From NCBI RefSeq assembly GCF_000830005.1, contig NZ_CP010407.1:3515001-3579000 (forward strand): a stretch of DNA of 64,000 nt. Direction: 5' to 3'. Below are positions 29,061-35,523 of the stretch, one piece after another. The notes beneath the pieces are model-generated. The model ran no database searches. It saw nothing but the letters and a program-made list of their open reading frames with translations, and was not told the DNA's origin. Made by a program: the position numbers and the translations under genes. How positions within the stretch are numbered: position 1 is the stretch's first letter; each line of letters opens with the position of its first letter. The stretch is from Streptomyces vietnamensis (lineage in GTDB: Bacteria; Actinomycetota; Actinomycetes; Streptomycetales; Streptomycetaceae).

Positions 29061-29270
29061 TGCGTCACCTGCGTCACCACCGGCCCGAAAACGGCCTCTG
29101 AGCTGCACCGGCAGGGGTGACGCAGAGCCCAAATGCCTGCGTCACCTTGCGTCACCTGCGTCACCCCGTGACGGACGGCTGCGTCACCGGTGACGCAGGC
29201 CCCCACCCCTCTGCGTCACCGAAACCCACAGGTCAACGCCACCGATGACGCTGATGACGCGATGACGCAG
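29061..29270. repeat. Repeat module 4: TGCGTCACC iteron array
   Basis: Seven exact TGCGTCACC copies (29061, 29070, 29138, 29148, 29157, 29180, 29212) and two inverted copies GGTGACGCA (29116, 29189) precede AGGTCA (29230-29235). Three TGACGC words follow. Nine exact 9-bp sites in 160 bp is what a plasmid iteron origin looks like. Confidence 0.85.
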
Positions 29271-29332
29271 AAATCCCCACCTCGGACACACACCGACTGC
29301 CTATCGCCATCCTCGATAGCATCGACTCCCTG

Positions 29333-29425
29333 CACCCCTGCTAGACCTAGCAGTCATTGCCGCTAGGTCTAGCAGGGGTGCTAGCGGCCTATCCGTGGGC
29401 TGACCTGCGGACTAGCATCTAGCAC
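29333..29425. repeat. Repeat module 5 with a 19-bp perfect inverted repeat
   Basis: CACCCCTGCTAGACCTAGC (29333-29351) is exactly complementary to 29362-29380 with a 10-base loop. Then GTGCTAG (29378) and CTAGCAC (29419) enclose the core CTGACCTGC at 29400-29408. CTAG-containing words recur throughout. No gene ends here, so a terminator role is unlikely for the large hairpin. Confidence 0.85.
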
Positions 29426-29498
29426 GAGACAGGCAAGAGCCCCGGTTCGCGGAGGAACTCGGGGCTCAAGGGCCGGGATGGCCCGCTAGCTTCGGTCG

Positions 29499-30746
29499 CT
29501 ACTGCGGCAGAAATCCCGGCTTCTCTCGCCCGAGCGCCTGGAGGCGTGCGAGGTAGTCCTGGGCGGCCGGTTCGGTGCTGTACCGGCGCTTCACTTCTGC
29601 AGCGAGTTCACGGCTCGTCATGATGAGCGAGGGGACCGACTGTCTGTCACCCTGGAGCGCCCGCTCTCCCATGATGAGCGCCTGCTCCAGATCTCCCTCG
29701 CGGGCCGCAGTCACGCCGAGCGTTACCCGCGCCTCCGCGTTGCGCATGGGCGAGCGCTCCGTCCCGTCGAAGTCCGTGCCCGCGCGGAGCACTTCCTCGG
29801 CGAGGTTCCGGGCCAGCTTGTCCTCGCCCACCAGGCGGTAGCAGTCCATCGAGTAGAAGTCGAACTTCGCGGGGTCGACCACGAAGTGGTTGTCCAGGTT
29901 CTCCGGGTGCGGCATCCCTTCGAGCAGCCGCCGGCCTTTGTCGAGGGCGACCTCGACCTGTCGGCGGTCACCGAGCCGCGCCCATGCCTTCGCCTCTTGT
30001 CCCGCGAGCTGCACTGCGACGCCGTGGTGAGCGGCGACTTCCGCACCGGCCTGAGCCGCGGCGATGACTCCCCGGTAGTCACCGGTCGTGAGAGCGAACC
30101 ATGCCCGCATCTCATGCGCCCATCCGGCAACCTCAGCGTGATCCGCCTCCGTGGCGATCGAGAGCGCCGCCCGGCGCGTCGACTCAGCCGCGTGGCGGTC
30201 GCCAGAGTCGTACTCCACGCAGCCCACGAGCAGAGCCAGCCACCCGGAGAGCGCCAGCACCTCCCGATGCTGAGCAAGGGTGAGGCTCTTCGAGTGCAGC
30301 TCTACAACCCTGCGGAGCCACTGACGACCCTCGATCAGCAACTGGCTGCTCGGCATGAACGGGTACTCGGAGCAGAGGCGGTCTGTCGTGATCCGCAGGG
30401 CGTCGAGCGTCGCATTGTCGACGTCGGACCGGTTGAGTCGACTGACGATCTCCAACGTCTCCATACCGCTCGCCGCCAAGATCTCGCTGTCCCCGTCCCG
30501 CCGAGACGGCGCCGGGAACAACGCGTTCGTCACAGTGCCGAACACGGCCGCGATGATGGGGCGATAGAAGTCGTTCGGGAGAGCGCCGGCCTCCCACCGC
30601 TTCCACTGCCGGATCATGCTGTCGTCGGACGGGAGCTCCGAGGGGGCATGGGCCCGAAGAGCCCTCACCGCATCCCGTTGTGACCAGTCGCGCGCCGCTC
30701 GCTCACCAGCGATGCGCCGTGCCCATGCAGGCCTGTCGTCGCCCAT
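29499..30746 (-). CDS. XRE-type regulator with TPR-like C-terminal part
   Basis: In this 415-residue protein, residues 10-85 form a helix-turn-helix-like domain (WSQRDAVRALRAHAPSELPSD, then MIRQWKRWEAG). The remainder is alpha-helical with tetratricopeptide-like repeats (LALSGWLALLVG, AGWAHEMRAWFALTTGDY, VTLGVTAAREGDLEQALIMGERAL). This layout is common among Streptomyces regulators that may sense a peptide or small ligand through the TPR part. It is transcribed leftwards and shares a promoter area with gntR upstream. Its likely job is control of the element; its targets are unknown. Confidence 0.75.
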   Translation of the reverse strand: MGDDRPAWARRIAGERAARDWSQRDAVRALRAHAPSELPSDDSMIRQWKRWEAGALPNDFYRPIIAAVFGTVTNALFPAPSRRDGDSEILAASGMETLEIVSRLNRSDVDNATLDALRITTDRLCSEYPFMPSSQLLIEGRQWLRRVVELHSKSLTLAQHREVLALSGWLALLVGCVEYDSGDRHAAESTRRAALSIATEADHAEVAGWAHEMRAWFALTTGDYRGVIAAAQAGAEVAAHHGVAVQLAGQEAKAWARLGDRRQVEVALDKGRRLLEGMPHPENLDNHFVVDPAKFDFYSMDCYRLVGEDKLARNLAEEVLRAGTDFDGTERSPMRNAEARVTLGVTAAREGDLEQALIMGERALQGDRQSVPSLIMTSRELAAEVKRRYSTEPAAQDYLARLQALGREKPGFLPQ

Positions 30747-30862
30747 GTGCCCTCTCTTCCGAGTGCTTACCGCGAGTCTGGCCGATCGACCGGGGGGACA
30801 CGCAAGGGACAGTCCGGGGACACCGGTGCCGTCCCCTCGTCCGCAGAGATGCCACTACATGT

Positions 30863-30874
30863 GCCACTAGTGGC
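30863..30874. promoter_or_regulatory. 12-bp perfect palindrome upstream of the XRE/TPR gene
   Basis: GCCACTAGTGGC contains the ACTAGT centre also found in the GntR operator at 31293-31318, with a partial extra GCCACTA copy 12 bases to its left. It may be a second GntR site controlling the XRE/TPR gene. Confidence 0.45.
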
Positions 30875-30906
30875 CCATACTCCGTCTCCATCAAGCTAGG
30901 CACAGA

Positions 30907-31236
30907 TCAAGCACGGCCTGACTCGGAGCGCCCCTCCAGCGCTGCGACTCGTTCAGTCAACGCCTGAATCTGGGAGCGGATTTCCTTGAGCTCGTCGTCC
31001 TTATCGACCGCCTCACCACCACTCACGAAGTTACCCATGTTCCCTGCCGAGATGATCGCCCCCTCAGTACGCAGGATCGCGAGACCGTTCTGGATGGTCT
31101 GGCCGGCGAAGCCAAACCGCTCGACCAACTCCCTTTGGGTAGGCAGCCGCTCGCCGGGCTTCATCTTCTTGACTTCCTCGCGGAGCGCATCGGCCACCTG
31201 AGCGGCCTTCGACTTCGGAACCCCAGTGCCAGTCAT
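30907..31236 (-). CDS. Short GntR-family repressor
   Basis: This 109-residue protein consists of a GntR winged helix (residues 8-75: KAAQVADALREEVKKMKPGERLPTQRELVERF, shown here in pieces as VADALREEV and LPTQRELVERFG) followed by a heptad-like coiled coil (LKEIRSQIQALTERVAALEG). It lacks an effector domain, as do KorSA-type repressors of Streptomyces integrative elements. Divergent from the replication operon and adjacent to a 26-bp palindrome, it is probably an autoregulated repressor of element excision or replication. Confidence 0.8.
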   Translation of the reverse strand: MTGTGVPKSKAAQVADALREEVKKMKPGERLPTQRELVERFGFAGQTIQNGLAILRTEGAIISAGNMGNFVSGGEAVDKDDELKEIRSQIQALTERVAALEGRSESGRA

Positions 31237-31261
31237 GCCCTGAGGGTACCCACTAGAGCGA

Positions 31262-31318
31262 ACTAGTGCACGCTATTGCGCAACGCTTGACGACTAGCGT
31301 GCACTAGTGCACGCTAGT
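31262..31318. promoter_or_regulatory. GntR operator: 26-bp perfect palindrome plus an extra half-site
   Basis: Bases 31293-31318 form a perfect 26-bp palindrome centred on ACTAGT, with arms ACTAGCGTGC. The half-site ACTAGTGCACGCTA occurs in it (31303-31316) and again at 31262-31275. TTGACG (31287-31292) abuts the palindrome and could be the -35 box of the rightward operon promoter, so a bound repressor would block it. Confidence 0.7.
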
Positions 31319-31361
31319 TAACAGATCGAGCCCAGCAAGACCGGGCCCGACCAAAGAGAAA

Positions 31362-31382
31362 CCCCTGGTCAGAGGCCAGGGG
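31362..31382. repeat. Degenerate core-like inverted repeat
   Basis: CCCCTGG (31362-31368) and CCAGGGG (31376-31382) enclose TCAGAGG, so GGTCAGAG is again framed by an inverted word as in modules 2 and 3. It lies in the leader of the rightward operon and could also be an attenuator hairpin. Confidence 0.4.
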
Positions 31383-31448
31383 ATAGCAGGGAGCGGCGCT
31401 CGCGGCCAAGCAAAGTCACCGCTCCCCGACCCACGAAGGGGTACTCCC

Positions 31449-31838
31449 ATGATGCCTGTTTCCCTTGCTCTGCGGTTAGCCGGTCGCCCGGTCGGCGGTC
31501 ACGTCGACGCGTTCGGCGCCCCCGACCCGAACGAGCCGGTGCGGATCAGCGTCCCCGTCACGGCGCACGTGTCGTTCGCGGAGCTGCTGACGCTGCTGGT
31601 GACGACCCCGGGTGTGTGCCTGGACTACGCGGACCTGGTCAAGGACGACGTCGTACGCGACTCGGTGCGGTTCGCGCTGATCACCACGGACCTCCTCTCG
31701 CTGGACCAGCGGTCCGAGCGCGTCATGGCCGTCTACCGGGGCGACGCGCCCGGGAGCCACGCCCTGCCGCCGTTCGAGTACCTGCGGTGCGTCGGCTCCG
31801 CGATCACCCGCGTGTTCGGAGTGGAGGCGGCGCTGTGA
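31449..31838 (+). CDS. Hypothetical protein, first gene of the element's rightward operon
   Basis: This 129-residue protein has no recognised domain. It contains VRISVPVTAHVSFAELLTLL and a conserved-looking tail PPFEYLRCVGSAITRVFG. A GAAGGGG ribosome site lies eight bases before the ATG pair at 31449/31452. Its stop codon overlaps the GTG of the next gene, placing it in a tightly coupled four-gene operon with HTH, HNH and ATPase genes. Confidence 0.65.
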   Translation: MMPVSLALRLAGRPVGGHVDAFGAPDPNEPVRISVPVTAHVSFAELLTLLVTTPGVCLDYADLVKDDVVRDSVRFALITTDLLSLDQRSERVMAVYRGDAPGSHALPPFEYLRCVGSAITRVFGVEAAL

Positions 31839-32287
31839 CGATCGCACCCGAAACCCCGTTGAACCTGCCCGCCCCGACGCCCGTCGAGGGCAACCTGCGG
31901 CTGGCGGCAGCCATCGTCGAGGCCGACCTGACCTACGCCGAACTCGCCGAACAGCTCCAGGTCGACCCCAAGACCGTGGAACGGTGGGTGAACGAGCCCG
32001 GACGCCGCCCCTACGCCCGTCACGCCCACGCCGTCGCCCGCGCCCTGGGAACGACCGTGTGGGACCTGTGGCCCGCCATGCGGCCGAAGGAGCTGGCCCC
32101 GCAGGCGCCCGCCGTGGTGCCGGTGCCGCCGGTCCTGCTGGCGGCCGCCCGGGACGCGCTGAGCCGGGTCGAGAACCTCGACCTCGGCACGGCGAGCCCG
32201 ACCGCCATGGCCATGCACCTGGGTTCCCTGTCCGCCGCGCTGCGGACCGTGCTCGATCTGGTCGACGTCTCCGGGGTGACCGGATGA
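31835..32287 (+). CDS. Helix-turn-helix protein
   Basis: This 150-residue protein has an XRE-like helix-turn-helix at about residues 30-80 (LTYAELAEQLQVDPKTVERW, then ARHAHAVARALGTTVWDLWP). This motif pattern is widespread in Streptomyces regulators. The C-terminal part is helical (LLAAARDALSRVENLDLG). The GTG start overlaps the previous stop (GTGA) and its stop overlaps the next start (ATGA), so it is co-translated with both neighbours. It may act on the element's origin or promoters. Confidence 0.75.
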   Translation: MTIAPETPLNLPAPTPVEGNLRLAAAIVEADLTYAELAEQLQVDPKTVERWVNEPGRRPYARHAHAVARALGTTVWDLWPAMRPKELAPQAPAVVPVPPVLLAAARDALSRVENLDLGTASPTAMAMHLGSLSAALRTVLDLVDVSGVTG

Positions 32288-32841
32288 GCCTGCACGCCTC
32301 TCCGCGGCTCAACGCCGCCCGTCGTCGCGGCCGCAAGGCGCAGCTCGCGGCCCGCGACGGCTGGCGGTGCGCCTACTGCCGGCACCCGTTCAAGGACCTT
32401 CGTGAGGCGACGATGGACCACGTCGTGCCGATCTCGCTCTACCGGACGTGGTCCGCGAACGCCCTCGTGCTCGCCTGCCAGCCCTGCAACCACATCAAGG
32501 CCGACCGACTGTTCCTCTCGCTCGCGCTGCTGCTCGTCTGGTCGACCGGCCCCGTGTTCACGGGTGTTCAGCCGACCGACGCCCCGACCGACCTGCCGTC
32601 CCCTGCGCCCGACCCGTCGGCCGACTCGGAGCCGATCCGGTTCGGGCCGGATCAAGTCGACTGGCTGGCGCTCGCGCGGATCGTTCACGCCCGTTCATCG
32701 GCCGCACGGTCTACCGCTGACCAGGCAAAGCATCGCGAACCGGCCGAGCGTCGCGTGCGGATCGGTCGACTCGACCAGCGGCGGCGTGCGGCCCGGATGA
32801 ACACCTGTGAGCAGTCGACCGATCGAGGGGTGAGCGCGTGA
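32284..32841 (+). CDS. HNH endonuclease-fold protein
   Basis: This 185-residue protein has a complete HNH finger: CAYC (C29, C32), then MDHVVPISLY (H46), N59, and CQPCNH (C65, C68, H70). Such small HNH proteins nick or cut DNA; in phages they assist terminase, and in elements they may open an origin. The basic C-terminal half (RRVRIGRLDQRRRAAR) could bind DNA. It is coupled by 4-base overlaps to the HTH gene before and the ATPase gene after. Restriction, packaging interference and origin nicking are all possible. Confidence 0.8.
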   Translation: MSLHASPRLNAARRRGRKAQLAARDGWRCAYCRHPFKDLREATMDHVVPISLYRTWSANALVLACQPCNHIKADRLFLSLALLLVWSTGPVFTGVQPTDAPTDLPSPAPDPSADSEPIRFGPDQVDWLALARIVHARSSAARSTADQAKHREPAERRVRIGRLDQRRRAARMNTCEQSTDRGVSA

Positions 32842-34502
32842 ACAGCACCACCAAGCCGGTGAACGGGACCGCCCGACCGACCGGTCCCGACCGGTCGGTC
32901 GACCCGGCGCCCGTGAACACCGGGCAGTCGGCCGTGAACACCGGACGGGGAGCGGTGAACACGCGCCCGCCGGTCGACGACGGGGGCAAGAAGCCGTCGG
33001 CCGCCGTGCGGCTGGTCGCCCTCGCCCGTGAGCGGTACCGGTTCGTCATGTCGACCGACGGCCGTCCCTACGCGGTCGCGGTCGACGGCCCGAACGTCGC
33101 CCTGCCCCTGCGGGGTCGGTCCGGTGTCCGGCAGCGTCTCGCCCGCCTGTACGCGGAGACGTTCGACGGCGACGTGGCCTCGCAGTCCGCGCTGGCGGAC
33201 GCGATGACCGTGCTGGAGGGAATCGCCGAGTCGGACGACCCGGTACAGGTGCACCTGCGGGTCGGGCACGACGACGCCGGGACGATCGTGGTCGACCTCG
33301 GCACCGCCGACGGTCGCGCGGTCACCGTCACCGCCGGCGGCTGGCACGTCGTCGAGCGCTCCCCGGTCCTCTTCCGCCGGTCCGGGGCCATGGCACCCAT
33401 GCCCGCACCGGTCCTTCTCGGCGACGGGCTGTCCATGCTCCACAGCCTGCTGAACATGGACGAGTCCGCCTTCCGCCAGCTCGTCACGTGGCTGATCGCC
33501 GCGTGGATGCCGACCATCCCCCACCCCGTCCTCACCTTCAAGGGCGAGCAGGGCACCGGGAAGTCCGCCGCCGCGCAGATGATGGTCAACCTGATCGATC
33601 CCTCCCCGGCCGCGAAGCGCTCGCAGCCCCGGGACATCAAGGTGTGGGCCACGCAGGCGTTCAGCTCCTGGGCCCTGTGCCTGGACAACATCTCCGCCAT
33701 CCCCCCGTGGCTGTCGGACACCCTGTGCAAGGCCGTCACGGGCGACGCGATCGTGGACCGGGCCCTCTACACCGACGACGACGTCGTGGTCCTCTCCTTC
33801 CGGCGCGTGCTGGCCATGACGACCATCGACGCCGGAGCTCTCGCCGGAGACCTCGCCGAGCGACTGCTCATGCTCGACCTCCAGTTGATCGAACCGGAGC
33901 AGCGGCGTACGGAGGAGGAGTTGGCGACCGCGTTCGAGACGATCCGGCCGGCCGTCCTCGGCTCGCTCTTCGACCTCCTCGCGTCCGTCCTCGCCGTCCT
34001 GCCGCACGTGAAGCTGGACGCGCTCCCGCGCATGGCCGACTTCGCCCGCGTCCTCGCGGCCGTCGACCAGGTCATGGAGTGGACGACGCTGGACGACTAC
34101 CTCGCCGCGTCCGCGAACGTCGCCGGAGACGCCCTGGAGGGCGACCCGTTCGGCGCCGCACTCGCCTCCCTGGTGGAGCAGTGCGGCACGTGGACCGGGA
34201 CTGCCGCCCAGCTCCTGGAGCACGTCCCGCCTCCGGGCGGCATCCGGCCGCCCACGTGGCCCAAGGACGCCACCCGCGCCAGCGGGAAGGTCAAGCGCCT
34301 CGCCCCGCTCCTGCGGTCGATCGGCATCACCGTGGACGACACGCAACGTAGCCAGGACCGGCACCGCAGCAGGCTCCTTGTCCTGACCCGGACCGACCTC
34401 GCACAGGAGACAGCGTCCGCAGTGTCCGCGCCCCCGACCGGCCCTCTCTGGCCCGACGTGGCTCCGATCGGTCAGGGGGGCACGGTCCCTGACCTGGACT
34501 GA
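32838..34502 (+). CDS. AAA+/helicase-like ATPase, probable replication protein of the element
   Basis: This 554-residue protein has a Walker A GEQGTGKS at residues 236-243, a Walker B-like WALCLDNIS near 280, and an arginine-rich SFRRVLAMTTID segment downstream. The order resembles primase-associated superfamily 3/AAA+ helicases of phages and plasmids, although no primase domain is visible. Residues 1-55 are low-complexity (APVNTGQSAVNTGRGAVNT) and are encoded by repeats that may themselves be binding sites. The end of the gene contains two AGCGTCCGC/AGTGTCCGC words like those of the repeat modules. It is the fourth gene of the coupled operon. Confidence 0.7.
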   Translation: MNSTTKPVNGTARPTGPDRSVDPAPVNTGQSAVNTGRGAVNTRPPVDDGGKKPSAAVRLVALARERYRFVMSTDGRPYAVAVDGPNVALPLRGRSGVRQRLARLYAETFDGDVASQSALADAMTVLEGIAESDDPVQVHLRVGHDDAGTIVVDLGTADGRAVTVTAGGWHVVERSPVLFRRSGAMAPMPAPVLLGDGLSMLHSLLNMDESAFRQLVTWLIAAWMPTIPHPVLTFKGEQGTGKSAAAQMMVNLIDPSPAAKRSQPRDIKVWATQAFSSWALCLDNISAIPPWLSDTLCKAVTGDAIVDRALYTDDDVVVLSFRRVLAMTTIDAGALAGDLAERLLMLDLQLIEPEQRRTEEELATAFETIRPAVLGSLFDLLASVLAVLPHVKLDALPRMADFARVLAAVDQVMEWTTLDDYLAASANVAGDALEGDPFGAALASLVEQCGTWTGTAAQLLEHVPPPGGIRPPTWPKDATRASGKVKRLAPLLRSIGITVDDTQRSQDRHRSRLLVLTRTDLAQETASAVSAPPTGPLWPDVAPIGQGGTVPDLD

Positions 34503-34550
34503 CACCGCCGGACCGGGCCGCGAAATAGCGGCCCGGACACGGCCGGAGCT

Positions 34551-34662
34551 GCGGACGCTACAGCCGTCCAGTGTCCGCAGCGTCCGCCCTAGCGTCCGCA
34601 CCTCTCACAGTCTCTGACCTGCACGAACGATTGAGTGCGGACGCTAGGGGGCTGCGGACGCT
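34551..34662. repeat. Repeat module 6: AGCGTCCGC words around CTGACCTGC
   Basis: Left of the core CTGACCTGC (34614-34622) stand one inverted and three direct 9-bp words (34551, 34570, 34579, 34591); right of it two inverted ones (34636, 34654). The word is the same as in module 1, 6 kb away. The module lies between the ATPase gene and the excisionase gene. Confidence 0.85.
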
Positions 34663-34743
34663 GCGATACACCGAATCTCTAGGACGGCTACCGGCACCAC
34701 TCCCACCCCGCCCCACGCCGGACACGAGGAGTAACCAACTCTC

Positions 34744-34965
34744 ATGGTCAGCAAGCCGATCGAGACCCTGCGCGCCGGGCTTCCGGACCGCTATCTCACC
34801 CCCGAGGACATCGCAGCGATGTTCGCCGTCCCTATCGAGACCGTCTACCACTGGCGCAAGCAGCGCACCGGCCCGCCCGGTTTCCGTGTCGGCCGCCACG
34901 TCCGCTACGACCCTGCTGCTGTCCGCACCTGGGTCCAGCACCAGGAAGCCACCGACGCCGCCTGA
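34744..34965 (+). CDS. xis: Excisionase-like helix-turn-helix protein
   Basis: This 73-residue protein has a MerR-like helix-turn-helix of the excisionase class: YLTPEDIAAMFAVPIETVYHWRKQ, then GFRVGRHVRYDPAAVRTWV. GAGGAG lies 13-18 bases before the ATG. Small proteins of this kind next to a tyrosine integrase normally act as recombination directionality factors; here about 560 bases of repeats and a tRNA-like sequence separate it from int. Confidence 0.8.
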   Translation: MVSKPIETLRAGLPDRYLTPEDIAAMFAVPIETVYHWRKQRTGPPGFRVGRHVRYDPAAVRTWVQHQEATDAA

Positions 34966-35012
34966 CGCGCCGGCCGAGCGGAAGGTAGAGCCCCTCCCGC
35001 TACCCGTGACGG

Positions 35013-35178
35013 CGTCACACCCCCGTCACGCCCCACCGTCACACCCCCGCCGGAGCCGCTCAGGTAGGGGGAGCCCTTTACCCCGGTAGAGGGGGCGGTA
35101 AAGGTCGCTGACCTGCGAGGTAAGGCGGGTAAAGGGGGCGGAGTCACGGCGGTCACGCCCGCGTCACGGCCGTCACGG
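35013..35178. repeat. Repeat module 7: two nested word families around one core
   Basis: The core CTGACCTGC (35108-35116) is flanked on both sides by GGTAAAGG-type words (left GGTAGAGGGGGCGGTAAAGG at 35085-35104; right two copies within 35119-35141). Outside these, GTCAC words occur on both sides (left near 35013, 35024, 35037; right near 35143, 35152, 35163, 35171). Confidence 0.8.
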
Positions 35179-35238
35179 AGCCGATAACCCCGGGGCGCCT
35201 CGCTCTCACTGGCCCCGGTGGGGCCCGGCGGGCCATGT

Positions 35239-35321
35239 GGCTGCCGCCCGGGATTCGAACCCGGGGTTCCGCAGCCGGGCGAACCGGCGTACGGAGTCCT
35301 CGGCCGCTAGACGACGACAAC
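35239..35321 (-). tRNA. tRNA-like sequence with abnormal anticodon arm (possible pseudo-tRNA)
   Basis: On the minus strand GTTGTCG (35321-35315) can pair with CGGCAGC (35246-35240) as a 7-bp acceptor stem. It is followed by TC, a tRNA-Glu-like D arm (GTCTAGCGGCCGAGGAC) and a T arm with the GGTTCGAATCC consensus. The anticodon region is about seven bases too long and folds as one long stem with a TTCG tip, so no normal anticodon loop is visible; the T stem has six pairs rather than five, and CCA is not encoded in place. It is probably a decayed or repurposed tRNA. Confidence 0.45.
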
Positions 35322-35340
35322 CGCGCGCAGCCTATCCGGC

Positions 35341-35417
35341 CAGGGAGGCAGGGAGAACTCCCTGACCGCCTCCCTGCCGGTGACCTGCACAAAGCCTCAT
35401 CCAGGGAGGCAGGGAGG
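35341..35417. repeat. Repeat module 8: CAGGGAGG words around GTGACCTGC
   Basis: CAGGGAGGCAGGGAG (35341-35355) and the inverted CCTCCCTG stand left of GTGACCTGC (35380-35388); CAGGGAGGCAGGGAGG (35402-35417) stands right. A further inverted GCCTCCCTCCCTG lies near 35472, just before int. Confidence 0.8.
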
Positions 35418-35523
35418 CACGCTCCCCAGCCGCCCCGAAACCCCTTCATAGCCGCTTCCACGGCACCCCCATGCCTCCCTCCCTGAAGGCAGGCACCCCA
35501 CCAACCGAGAGGACGCAGCCCAC

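Larger units (their letters stand above)
28424..29498. other. 1.1-kb gene-free, repeat-packed region of the element
   Basis: I see no convincing gene on either strand here. The stretch holds five repeat modules with a shared CTGACCTGC-type core (listed separately) and two further hairpins: a 13-bp stem 28663-28675/28696-28708 (CAGACAAGAGGAG) and a 9-bp stem 28906-28914/28930-28938 (AGGAGCACC). The density of iteron-like words suggests a replication, partition or transfer function. Confidence 0.7.
34966..35523. other. Gene-free stretch between xis and int
   Basis: No convincing gene is seen in these 558 bases apart from the tRNA-like sequence. They are almost filled by repeat modules 7 and 8. 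Directly before int the sequence GCCTCCCTCCCTGAAGG repeats the module-8 word, so int expression may depend on whatever binds there. Confidence 0.7.

Noticed and set aside
28761..29120. Small frames in the gene-free part of the element
   Set aside because: Their products are made of the repeat words read in translation (Cys/Arg/Ser-rich), start without ribosome sites and overlap on both strands.
29061..29270. Possible CRISPR array
   Set aside because: Repeats are only 9 bp, occur in both orientations and lack regular spacers; no cas genes are present. An iteron-type array explains it better.
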